Positions 1-5,053 are shown, counted from the stretch's first letter. The stretch is 7,318 bases of DNA from Deltaproteobacteria bacterium (GCA_023489025.1 JAMDCN010000015.1:1-7318); one strand, 5' to 3'. Numbers and translations: made by a program. Notes: generated from the letters alone by a model not told the origin.

Positions 1-284
1 GGCGCGGCGAGAAGGACCATCCATGCGAAGATCCGGCCCGGAGACCGTACAACCTGCCGCCGTGCGATCTGCAGCGCGACCCCGGCGCCCCCGAAGCCGA
101 GCATCGCCTGCGAGACGATCAACGGGACGAAGTGCGGCCAGAACCGGAACGACAGGAGGCGGATGAGGACGATCTCGTTCGCCAGCATTGTCGCCGAAAG
201 GAAGAATACGACGGGAACGACTCTTTCCGCCGTCGCGCCCGCATAAGCCGCATCCCGGCGGTCTCTCGGCTCTGCGGTAGACAA
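1..284 (-). CDS. Polytopic membrane protein, spermidine-synthase-like N-terminal region (partial)
   Basis: This frame stays open for 94 codons from a proposed TTG start (284-282) to the window edge, so the C-terminal part is missing. The translation has a hydrophobic segment followed by LANEIVLIRLLSFRFW, then LIVSQAMLGFGGAG, and ends in another hydrophobic stretch. This pattern (E-I-x-L-x-R-L-L-S, aromatic pair, then L-G-F-G-x-x-G) is what I know from the N-terminal membrane part of large spermidine/spermine-synthase-like membrane proteins; the catalytic domain would lie outside the window, so function is not shown. No ATG precedes the first membrane segment; the TTG is chosen because it is the first usable start after the Pcm stop, with only a weak GGGG ribosome site. 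It follows the pcm stop by 12 bases in the same reading frame, so the two are probably cotranscribed. The family call is moderate and the start is uncertain. Confidence 0.6.
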   Translation of the reverse strand, partial: MSTAEPRDRRDAAYAGATAERVVPVVFFLSATMLANEIVLIRLLSFRFWPHFVPLIVSQAMLGFGGAGVALQIARRQVVRSPGRIFAWMVLLAA

Positions 285-296
285 GCGGGAGCCCCG

Positions 297-1004
297 TCAG
301 TGGCCGATGAGGCGGACGAAGGCGACGGGAAGAACGTTTCTGTGCGTAATGGCGCCCCGGTCGTCCTTCTCGATGAAGACGAGGTTCTGGGTCATGAAGG
401 GCCCGCCGACCGGCATGATCATCCGACCCCCGTTCCGGAGCTGGCGCAGAAGGGGCGGGGGAACGTGGCCCCCCGCGCAGGTCACGATGATGGCGTCGAA
501 GGGCCCCTTCTCCTCCCAGCCGTAATAACCGTCCCCCTGCCGGACGACGACGTTGCGGAAGCCGAGGTCGGAGAGCGTCCGTCGGCTTCTGGCGGCAAGG
601 GATTCGAGGATCTCCACGGAGTAGACCTCCGTGGCGAGCCTTGCGGCGACCGCCGCCTGGTAGCCGGACCCGGTTCCCACTTCGAGGACGCGGTCGGTCT
701 CCTTGAGGCGCAGGATCTGCGTCATGAAGCCGACGATGTACGGTTGCGAGATCGTCTGCCCTTCCCCGATGGGGACGGGATACGGCTCATACGCCCTCGC
801 GCGGAACGACGGCGGAACGAAGAGGTGGCGGGGGACGTCCCGCATCGCGGCCAGGACGCGCGGATCGGAGACCCCTTCGCGCTCGATCTGGTCGCGCACC
901 ATCGCCTCCCGCTGCCGCAGGTACGGATCGTCCGCCGCCAGCGGCGCATGGAACGCCGCCGACAGGGCGACCGCGGCGATCGTAACAAGACGAAGGAATC
1001 TCAT
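297..1004 (-). CDS. pcm: Protein-L-isoaspartate O-methyltransferase, exported form
   Basis: Family enzymes methylate the free carboxyl of isoaspartyl residues in aged proteins using S-adenosylmethionine, starting repair to normal aspartate. The 235-residue product shows the family pattern: IGEGQTISQPYIV (79-91), SAM motif I EVGTGSGYQ (108-116), GDGYYGW (157-163), DAIIVTCA (170-177) and a C-terminal LPVAFVRL (225-232). Unlike the cytosolic E. coli enzyme it begins with MRFLRLVTIAAVALSAAF and then APLAAD, a classic Sec signal peptide with probable cleavage near residue 23 or 24. The ATG at 1004 has GGAGGGAG directly upstream; an upstream in-frame extension to 1193 has no hydrophobic logic and crosses the presumed promoter. 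It lies divergent from the DUF1059-like ORF and PAS gene and upstream of the partial membrane protein. A TATACAAT box (1056-1063) with an inverted repeat behind it is a candidate promoter. Confidence 0.93.
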   Translation of the reverse strand: MRFLRLVTIAAVALSAAFHAPLAADDPYLRQREAMVRDQIEREGVSDPRVLAAMRDVPRHLFVPPSFRARAYEPYPVPIGEGQTISQPYIVGFMTQILRLKETDRVLEVGTGSGYQAAVAARLATEVYSVEILESLAARSRRTLSDLGFRNVVVRQGDGYYGWEEKGPFDAIIVTCAGGHVPPPLLRQLRNGGRMIMPVGGPFMTQNLVFIEKDDRGAITHRNVLPVAFVRLIGH

Positions 1005-1064
1005 CTCCCTCCAGGTCCCCAAACTCCGCGCGTTCGGCGGTGTTCCGTACGGTTTATTGTATAC

Positions 1065-1091
1065 CCGGTCCGTTCCGCCGCCACGGACCGG
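1065..1091. promoter_or_regulatory. 9-bp inverted repeat, possible pcm operator
   Basis: Arms CCGGTCCGT (1065-1073) and ACGGACCGG (1083-1091) are perfectly complementary around a 9-base spacer. On the minus strand the repeat sits immediately upstream of TATACAAT (1063-1056), whose TACAAT part would be a reasonable sigma70 -10 about 50 bases before the pcm ATG; no good -35 is visible, and the repeat covers its expected position. That geometry fits a repressor or activator site at a weak promoter, but a chance GC-rich repeat is possible. Confidence 0.35.
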
Positions 1092-1199
1092 CCTTCCCGC
1101 CGCCTCCACAACCGTGGCCGGCGCCCGCACCCACTTGGTGGTCCCGGGAACCCTGCGGAGCGAGGAAACCACGCAACATCGGGCAGGATCCAACGATCA

Positions 1200-1221
1200 T
1201 CCCCGGGATGGAAATCGGGGA
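1200..1221 (+). promoter_or_regulatory. Leader hairpin with GGA-rich loop upstream of a Shine-Dalgarno
   Basis: TCCCCG (1200-1205) pairs with CGGGGA (1216-1221) around the loop GGATGGAAAT. Three bases on begins AAGGAGGT (1223-1230), the ribosome site of the DUF1059-like ORF. The loop contains ATGGA and the ribosome site contains AAGGA, the ANGGA core recognised by CsrA/RsmA proteins. The stem is directly readable; CsrA control is inference. Confidence 0.4.
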
Positions 1222-1234
1222 AAAGGAGGTGATT

Positions 1235-1324
1235 ATGCCAACGGTCATACGTTGTCGGGACGCAGGTGTGGATTGCGATACCGGGAAATCTGCGGACCGA
1301 AGGGCATGCGGGCCCGCACGGTGA
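1235..1324 (+). CDS. Short DUF1059-like protein, probably a truncated copy
   Basis: The ORF encodes 29 residues beginning MPTVIRCRDAGVDCD, which matches the start of DUF1059 small proteins: Cys7, Gly11, Asp13 and Cys14 fall at exactly the same positions as in the intact family member at 4868-5053. After residue 15 the resemblance stops and a TGA follows, whereas the family normally continues for 30-50 more residues with a His-containing helix. In the +1 frame, bases 1305-1334 read HAGPHGEVK and a stop, reminiscent of the usual family ending, so a deletion with frameshift is a plausible origin. Against simple decay, the start has a perfect AAGGAGGTGATT ribosome site and a structured leader. 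Family function is unknown. It may be a pseudogene remnant, a genuine minimal two-cysteine peptide, or a leader peptide for the PAS gene 72 bases downstream. Confidence 0.5.
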   Translation: MPTVIRCRDAGVDCDTGKSADRRACGPAR

Positions 1325-1396
1325 GGTAAAATAAAGATTGAGCCGGTATCCATGCGGAAACGGTCATGCACCCGGTGTGGAAACGGGAGGACCCAC

Positions 1397-1840
1397 ATGA
1401 ACGAGAACGACAAGAATACGCTTTGCCGGCAGATCGTCGAGACGGTCGGAGACGCGGTAATCTTCACCGATCGGGACGGGATCATCCGCCTCTGGAACCG
1501 GGCGGCGGAAGGGATCTTCGGCTACACGGAGGAGGAGGCGGTCGGGCAGTCGCTCGACCTGATCATTCCCGAGAGGCAGCGGGAGATGCACTGGAAGGGA
1601 TACCGGAGGGCGATGCTCAGCGGCGTCACGAAGTACGGCTCCGAGACCCTTGCGGTGCCGGCGGTGACGAAGGACGGGGAGCGGATCTCCATCGAGTTCA
1701 CGATCAACCTGCTCCGGGACGCGGACGGGAAGGTGCTCGGCCCCGTGGCCGTGGTCCGCGACGTGACCGCGAGGTGGATGCGGGAGAAGGAGCTGCGCCG
1801 GAAACTGGCGTTCCTCGAGGCCGGCCAGGTGGCGGCGTGA
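1397..1840 (+). CDS. Single-domain PAS (PAS S-box) protein
   Basis: The 147-residue product is one PAS domain (about residues 5-125) plus a short charged C-terminal helix, with no kinase, GGDEF or DNA-binding output domain, and no membrane segment, so it is a soluble cytoplasmic sensor or adaptor. Diagnostic stretches are GDAVIFTDRDGIIRLWNRAAEGIFGYTEEE broken here as GDAVIFTDRDGIIRLWN (18-34) and FGYTEEEAVG (41-50), then KDGERISIEFT (92-102) and the closing VAVVRDVTAR (117-126). PERQREMHWKGYRR (58-71) places His65 and Arg71 with the spacing of the heme-ligating His and propionate Arg of FixL, but the distal Arg position is a Leu, so heme binding is only a possibility. The ATG at 1397 follows GGGAGG; the alternative ATG at 1352 has no ribosome site. 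The partner is unknown. Confidence 0.9.
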   Translation: MNENDKNTLCRQIVETVGDAVIFTDRDGIIRLWNRAAEGIFGYTEEEAVGQSLDLIIPERQREMHWKGYRRAMLSGVTKYGSETLAVPAVTKDGERISIEFTINLLRDADGKVLGPVAVVRDVTARWMREKELRRKLAFLEAGQVAA

Positions 1841-1995
1841 CCCAGGCCATGTACGGTCCGCTGCTTCTCAGCCTTCTCCCCCCCGAGAGGATCGGGGCGG
1901 CGGCGAAGGCGACCCCGGACCAGGGTCCATGGGTCGCCCTCCTCATCCTTGCCGGAATTTTCCTGTGCCTTTGGTTGCGCCCACCGGAGCGCTGA
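1837..1995 (+). CDS. Possible small single-span membrane protein coupled to the PAS gene
   Basis: A GTG at 1837 overlaps the PAS stop (GTGA) and opens 52 codons. The product has a hydrophobic start (GPLLLSLL, 7-14), a polar middle, and one convincing membrane span PWVALLILAGIFLCLWL (31-47) followed by RPPER. AGGTGG a few bases upstream could act as ribosome site, and the four-base overlap would couple translation to the PAS protein. About four fifths of codons end in G or C, similar to the neighbours, which supports coding, but in GC-rich DNA this is weak evidence. An internal ATG at 1849 gives a 48-residue version. I do not recognise a family; if real it could tether or partner the PAS protein at the membrane. 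Confidence 0.4.
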   Translation: MTQAMYGPLLLSLLPPERIGAAAKATPDQGPWVALLILAGIFLCLWLRPPER

Positions 1996-2001
1996 AGGAA
2001 T

Positions 2002-2040
2002 CTTCCGGAGTCGACGGACGCGCCGCCTACCCGCCGGAAG
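2002..2040. repeat. Inverted repeat between convergent genes
   Basis: CTTCCGG (2002-2008) and CCGGAAG (2034-2040) are complementary with a 25-base loop, and the right arm overlaps the perfect palindrome GGAAGGCCTTCC (2036-2047). It lies in the 121-base gap between the plus-strand PAS unit and the minus-strand LOG gene. No T tract follows on either strand, so it is at best a weak or Rho-dependent terminator element. Confidence 0.3.
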
Positions 2041-2116
2041 GCCTTCCCTGCTGCAGCCAAAGGATGAGGGCCGTCTCGATCACCGCCGCAACGATAACGC
2101 ATGATCCCTCCGTGGG

Positions 2117-3121
2117 TCAGCGGCCATCGCCGGCGGTCCCGTTGAGATGGTCGATCAACTGGCGGAGCCTGCCGTGGCTTCTGCTGTTGAATCGGAACAC
2201 GATCCTGGGAAGATCGGCGACCTCCGGTTCGTCCGCTTCCTCGGGGAGGGCCTCTTTCTGGGAGATCGACCCCTCGGCGAGGAGATCCGGAAAGTCCCTG
2301 TTCAGGGCGGCGAGAGCCTCGGGGGCGAGTCGCTCCCGGATACGGATCACCAGGTCCCGGCCGACATATCTCGTGCTGTGGAACACGCGGTAATATCCGT
2401 GGATCTCCCGGACGGCTTCGTCCACGCTCGATGTGATCCGGAACAGGGAGAGATCTTCGGGCGAGATCATGCCCGTTTTCAGGAAGTTCTCCTCGAGGAA
2501 CCGGCGCCATGTCGCCCAGTATGTTCCCCCGGGCTCGTCCACCAGCACGACGGGAAAAGGATGGGTCTTACCGGTCTGGAGAAGGGTCAGCACCTCGAAC
2601 GCTTCGTCCATCGTCCCGAACCCTCCGGGGAAGAGAACGACGCCGCTCGACTCCTTGAGGAAGAGCAACTTCCGCGTGAAGAAATATTTCGTGTGGATGA
2701 GATGCGGGTTCCCCTCCATCACCGTGTTCCCGGGCTGCTCGAACGGAAGCAGGATATTCACGCCGATCGAGTGTTCCCGCCCGGCTCCGATGTGGGCCGC
2801 CTCCATGATTCCATCGCCGGCGCCGGTGACGACGAACCACCCGGACCGCGCCATCGCCCTGCCGAACGACTCCGCCTGCCGCCACGCGGGGGACCCCGCG
2901 GGCAGGCGCGCGGACCCGAACACCGTCACCTTGGAACGTCCACGTAATCCGTCAAAGAACCGGAACGCGTGACGAAGCTCCTTGAGGGCCCGGGAGAGGA
3001 GCTTCAGGTCCGCCCGGCTTGCCCCGTCTTCCCGCAACCCGTCGACGGTTTCGTGCATCTCGTCGATGAGTTCCTCGACGGTCACCCGGGAATTCCTGCC
3101 CCCCTCCCGGCCCTTCGTCAC
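2117..3121 (-). CDS. LOG-family (TIGR00730-like) Rossmann-fold protein
   Basis: Characterised LOG proteins are nucleoside 5'-monophosphate phosphoribohydrolases (cytokinin activation in plants, nucleotide turnover in bacteria). This 334-residue protein has the core from about residue 64: VTVFGSAR (65-72), TGAGDGIMEAA (99-109), FFTRK (147-151) and the signature PGGFGTMDEAFE (165-176), matching PGGxGTxxE with the conserved Arg-Lys pair. An N-terminal helical stretch (14-55) and a C-terminal part (about 240-334), absent from the shortest LOG enzymes, flank it. The activity is therefore likely, the substrate unknown. The start is GTG at 3121 with AGGAG six bases ahead. It lies 60 bases downstream of the VOC gene on the same strand, with no terminator between, so cotranscription is likely. 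After its TGA the frame stays open for 29 more codons with a hydrophobic composition (see findings). Confidence 0.92.
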   Translation of the reverse strand: MTKGREGGRNSRVTVEELIDEMHETVDGLREDGASRADLKLLSRALKELRHAFRFFDGLRGRSKVTVFGSARLPAGSPAWRQAESFGRAMARSGWFVVTGAGDGIMEAAHIGAGREHSIGVNILLPFEQPGNTVMEGNPHLIHTKYFFTRKLLFLKESSGVVLFPGGFGTMDEAFEVLTLLQTGKTHPFPVVLVDEPGGTYWATWRRFLEENFLKTGMISPEDLSLFRITSSVDEAVREIHGYYRVFHSTRYVGRDLVIRIRERLAPEALAALNRDFPDLLAEGSISQKEALPEEADEPEVADLPRIVFRFNSRSHGRLRQLIDHLNGTAGDGR

Positions 3122-3181
3122 GCATCTCTCCTGTTCCGCCGCGTTCGCTTGTCCGGCTTCCTCAACGGTCCGATCACCTCG

Positions 3182-3688
3182 TCAGGCTTTCTTCCCCTCC
3201 ATGCTCTTGAAAAATTCATGTCCCCGCCGTTTCATCTCTTCCGGGGGTACGTCTTCCTGGTGCGTGGCCAGGTCCCATGTATGCCCGAACGGGTCCCGGA
3301 GGCTCCCGGTCCTGTCGCCCCAGAACATGTTCTCCAGGGGCCGTTTCACGGTAGCGCCCGCCTCCACCGCCTGGCGGAACACCTTGTCCACGTCCCGGAC
3401 GTAGAGGTATACCCCCGTGGGAGATCCGCCGAGCGTCTCCGGCGAGACGCAATCCATCCCGGGGACCTCGTCGCCGAGGAAAAACCGGGAATCTCCGATC
3501 TCGAGTTCCGCGTGCATCACGGTCTTGCCGTCCGGGGCGTGCATCCGTGCATGCGCTTTCGCGCCGAACGCCCGGCGGTAGAAATCGATGGCGCGATCGG
3601 CCCCCCGCACCGTCAGATGCGGGGTGATCGAATGGTACCCTTCCGGAATCGGTTTTACGGCCACGGTCAACTTCTTGGCTGCCTTCAT
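3182..3688 (-). CDS. VOC-superfamily (PhnB/glyoxalase-like) protein
   Basis: The 168-residue product carries two beta-alpha-beta-beta-beta halves of the vicinal oxygen chelate fold. It opens with VKPIPEGYHSITPHLTVRGA and AIDFYRRAFGAKAHARM, continues with the MHAELEIGDSRFFLGDE strand pair, and closes with GSLRDPFGHTWDLATHQEDV; this order is typical of the PhnB-like cluster (COG2764), whose members are mostly uncharacterised but relate to glyoxalase and fosfomycin/bleomycin-binding proteins. No single metal-ligand set lets me assign glyoxalase I activity. No signal peptide, so cytoplasmic. The ATG at 3688 is chosen because AGGAG lies eight bases ahead and the domain begins shortly after; the reading frame upstream to 3991 lacks coding character. 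First gene of a probable unit with the LOG gene. Confidence 0.92.
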   Translation of the reverse strand: MKAAKKLTVAVKPIPEGYHSITPHLTVRGADRAIDFYRRAFGAKAHARMHAPDGKTVMHAELEIGDSRFFLGDEVPGMDCVSPETLGGSPTGVYLYVRDVDKVFRQAVEAGATVKRPLENMFWGDRTGSLRDPFGHTWDLATHQEDVPPEEMKRRGHEFFKSMEGKKA

Positions 3689-3772
3689 CGCCACATCTCC
3701 TCTCCTTCCCGACATGAAGATCGCCGGGTTGACTCCCGCCCCGGACCGGGATTCGTCCGCGGTCGTAACGGG

Positions 3773-3784
3773 ACAACCGGTTGT
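3773..3784. promoter_or_regulatory. Perfect 12-bp palindrome, possible operator
   Basis: ACAACCGGTTGT reads the same on both strands and lies about 85 bases upstream of the VOC start. A symmetrical site without a loop suits a dimeric DNA-binding protein better than an RNA hairpin. No cognate regulator is in the window. Confidence 0.3.
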
Positions 3785-3960
3785 TTCCGTCCTCCGACGT
3801 TGCCGTGCGTTTTTTTGATGAGCGATTTTTCCGGCGGATTCCCCGGACGGCAAGATATCCGTCGGCCGCGGGAAAAGGGATTTGACAGGACCATGTCGTC
3901 TTCCGGGGAACTGCCGGTCAAAAAAAACGTCGCGAGGGGGCTTCTCATCCAGGGGGAATG

Positions 3961-3998
3961 TATACTGATAATCAAGTCTACCAGTTGGCACGTCAACT
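3961..3998 (+). promoter_or_regulatory. Candidate promoter and operator of the 89-residue protein gene
   Basis: TATACT (3961-3966) and GATAAT (3967-3972) are overlapping sigma70 -10-like boxes about 60 bases before the ATG at 4031. Just downstream, AGTTG (3983-3987) and CAACT (3994-3998) form a short inverted repeat at the expected transcription start. No good -35 is seen at 16-18 bases spacing, so an activator or another sigma factor may be needed. Confidence 0.3.
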
Positions 3999-4030
3999 TT
4001 CCCGACGACAACGACAAAAGGGAGGGGACC

Positions 4031-4300
4031 ATGGAAAGATATTTCGTCGAATCACCCCACACGCCCCAGGAGTGCCTGCGCGCCCTCGACGAAATCCTGG
4101 CGAAAGGCCCGGGAAACCTGGCGAAATACGAGTGGGGATGCGCGGCCGGGGATCACACCGGCTATGCCATCGTCGAGGCCCGGAACGATTCGGAGGTAAA
4201 GGAAACCATCCCGGATTTTCTTAGAGGGAAGGCGCGGGTCGTCAAGCTGAACAGATTTACACCGGAACAGATCAGGGAATATCACAAGAAGTCCGCCTGA
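4031..4300 (+). CDS. Uncharacterised 89-residue protein
   Basis: The product starts MERYFVESPHTPQECLRALD, has a compact middle YEWGCAAGDHTGYAIVEA (33-50), then a short helix, the basic strand KARVVKLNRF (67-76) and ends FTPEQIREYHKKSA. The alternation of strands and two helices suggests a ferredoxin-like alpha/beta dimer of the kind seen in DUF4242 and other dimeric alpha-beta-barrel families; that is inference from pattern, not a recognised motif. Two cysteines (15, 37) and several histidines are present but no known catalytic set. There is no signal peptide or membrane span, so it should be cytoplasmic. The ATG follows GGGAGG at good spacing. It is a single-gene unit flanked by its own promoter region and by a strong hairpin 10 bases after the stop. 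Function unknown. Confidence 0.85.
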   Translation: MERYFVESPHTPQECLRALDEILAKGPGNLAKYEWGCAAGDHTGYAIVEARNDSEVKETIPDFLRGKARVVKLNRFTPEQIREYHKKSA

Positions 4301-4309
4301 GAAAAGTCC

Positions 4310-4340
4310 AGGGAAGGGGAGGGAATCGCTCCCCTTCCCT
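4310..4340. terminator. Strong hairpin between convergent genes
   Basis: AGGGAAGGGGAG (4310-4321) and CTCCCCTTCCCT (4329-4340) form a perfect 12-bp stem with a 7-base loop. It lies in the 53-base gap between the 89-residue protein gene and doxX, ending transcripts from both sides. On the minus strand the stem is followed by a short TTTT run (GGACTTTTC); on the plus strand no T tract follows, so termination there would be less efficient. Confidence 0.6.
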
Positions 4341-4353
4341 GCGCATGGACCCG

Positions 4354-4782
4354 TCAGGCCTTCTCGCCGAATACGGCACGGTCCGCGGAGAAGCGCCCCG
4401 GCCCCGCGAGGAGGAGCAGGACGGCGACGCAGAGGTAGGCCGCGGCCAATTCGTAGGAGCGGGCGCCTTGCTGCAGGGTCACGAACGGGTCGTGGAGCAC
4501 CGCGGTGTGTGTATAGATAGCCACCGTCATCGTGCAGGCAATGCCGAAGGAAGCCAGGGGCGTCAGCAGGCCCAGGATCCATGCCATCCCCCCTCCGAAC
4601 TCCGAGAGAGCGGCCAGCGCCTGGAAGACGCCGGGGACGCCCGCATTCGGGCCCATCCAGCCAAAGGGGTTCTGGATCTTTCCGTAGCCGTGGATCACGA
4701 ACGCCACCCCCACCACGAGCCTGAGAACGAGAAGCCCTGCGGACACGCGAGCGGACTGACGGAGCGGCTTGAACAGTTGCAT
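4354..4782 (-). CDS. DoxX family membrane protein
   Basis: The 142-residue product has four predicted membrane helices (about 15-35, 52-76, 77-97, 109-127), the RLVVGVAFVIHGYGKIQNP opening, EFGGGMAWILGLLTPLA in the second helix, and the C-terminal GPGRFSADR, all typical of DoxX/DoxD-type inner-membrane proteins. Relatives include the thiosulfate:quinone oxidoreductase small subunit of Acidianus and the mycobacterial DoxX that works with superoxide dismutase and a thiol oxidoreductase; most, like this one, are uncharacterised. The ATG at 4782 is the only sensible start. Its ribosome site is unusual: an uninterrupted run of ten G (4797-4788 on the minus strand) five bases ahead. It follows the DUF1059 gene by 85 bases on the same strand and is probably cotranscribed with it. 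Confidence 0.93.
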   Translation of the reverse strand: MQLFKPLRQSARVSAGLLVLRLVVGVAFVIHGYGKIQNPFGWMGPNAGVPGVFQALAALSEFGGGMAWILGLLTPLASFGIACTMTVAIYTHTAVLHDPFVTLQQGARSYELAAAYLCVAVLLLLAGPGRFSADRAVFGEKA

Positions 4783-4787
4783 CGTGT

Positions 4788-4797
4788 CCCCCCCCCC
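4788..4797 (-). repeat. G10 homopolymer at the doxX ribosome binding site
   Basis: Ten consecutive C on the plus strand give ten G in the doxX transcript, placed 5 bases before the ATG where the Shine-Dalgarno should be. Such tracts are prone to slipped-strand length changes, which here would alter Shine-Dalgarno spacing rather than reading frame. It could also be a sequencing or assembly length error. Confidence 0.85.
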
Positions 4798-4867
4798 GAT
4801 CTACTTCGACGCAACAAGCTGGCGAGGTGAGGCCAGCAGCCGGAACGGAGGGACATACCCGATCCGG

Positions 4868-5053
4868 TCAGGCGGCTTTCATCCGGACGACCGAGCGTGC
4901 GATCTGATGGAACTCTTCTATCTCGAACCAATCCTCGGTATGCTCCGTTTGCACATGGTGTATAAGCGAATTGATGACGATTTCCCCTGTTTCCCCCTCT
5001 GTTACGAAATTACAGTCAATCCCCAGTTCCTTGCAGCCGATCGACAAAGACAT
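4868..5053 (-). CDS. DUF1059 family small protein
   Basis: The 61-residue product has the family pattern CKELGIDCNFVTEG (7-20) with Cys7 and Cys14, an acidic GET segment, and a helix with HHVQTEH (32-38), then a C-terminal helix. DUF1059 proteins are small, cytoplasmic and uncharacterised; the conserved Cys pair and histidines suggest metal or redox chemistry, but that is inference. The ATG at 5053 is preceded by GGAGG at seven bases; an upstream ATG at 5098 has no such site and adds residues foreign to the family. It heads a probable two-gene unit with doxX and diverges from the micropeptide and PfpI genes. A truncated relative occurs at 1235-1324. Confidence 0.85.
   Translation of the reverse strand: MSLSIGCKELGIDCNFVTEGETGEIVINSLIHHVQTEHTEDWFEIEEFHQIARSVVRMKAA

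Larger units (their letters stand above)
1005..1396. other. Divergent intergenic region between pcm and the PAS gene
   Basis: These 392 bases separate the minus-strand pcm from the plus-strand PAS gene. They hold a candidate pcm promoter and operator (1056-1091), a potential stem GTGGT/ACCAC around 1135-1173, a hairpin (1200-1221) in front of a perfect Shine-Dalgarno, the 29-codon DUF1059-like ORF, a perfect 12-bp palindrome TGCGGGCCCGCA (1307-1318), and a TAAAAT box (1327-1332) that could serve the PAS gene but lacks a recognisable -35. I looked for known riboswitch cores (GEMM/c-di-GMP, TPP, SAM, cobalamin, fluoride) and did not recognise one. Confidence 0.6.
3689..4030. other. Divergent intergenic region with palindromes and promoter-like boxes
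   Basis: These 342 bases separate the minus-strand VOC gene from the plus-strand gene at 4031, so they should carry both promoters. Visible elements are a perfect palindrome ACAACCGGTTGT (3773-3784), a T7 run near 3811-3817, GACGG/CCGTC arms around 3846-3863, TTGACA (3882-3887) without a matching -10, an A-rich run (3920-3927), TATACTGATAAT (3961-3972) and a small inverted repeat (3983-3998). I see no credible gene in it. Confidence 0.6.

Noticed and set aside
1135..1180. Possible riboswitch suggested by GTGGT/ACCAC pairing and CCACGCAAC
   Set aside because: The pairing is only 5 bp and the conserved cores of GEMM and other known classes are missing.
132..1232. Long plus-strand open frame of 366 codons opposite pcm
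   Set aside because: Its translation is Arg/Pro/Asp-rich low-quality sequence without family motifs, and it lies antisense to pcm, which has complete methyltransferase motifs and a ribosome site.
1307..1318. Palindrome TGCGGGCCCGCA as an operator
   Set aside because: It lies inside the short DUF1059-like ORF in GC-rich DNA where such palindromes arise by chance; no promoter is placed to use it convincingly.
1704..2510. Minus-strand open frame overlapping LOG and running opposite the PAS gene, with an internal ATG at about 2102 after GGAGG
   Set aside because: The product is Arg/Gly/Pro-rich and motif-free and overlaps real genes on both strands; the internal start has a too-short Shine-Dalgarno spacing.
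3815..3828. Shared GCGATTTTT word at about 3821 and at the right edge (7310-7318)
   Set aside because: Nine bases with unrelated flanks; expected by chance and not evidence of a repeat or attachment site.
3882..3910. TTGACA as a sigma70 -35 box
   Set aside because: The bases 16-18 positions downstream are GGGGAA-like, with no -10 element.
2969..4030. Plus-strand frame upstream of and continuous with the 89-residue protein
   Set aside because: It is antisense to the LOG and VOC genes and without motifs; the real start is the ATG at 4031 with GGGAGG.
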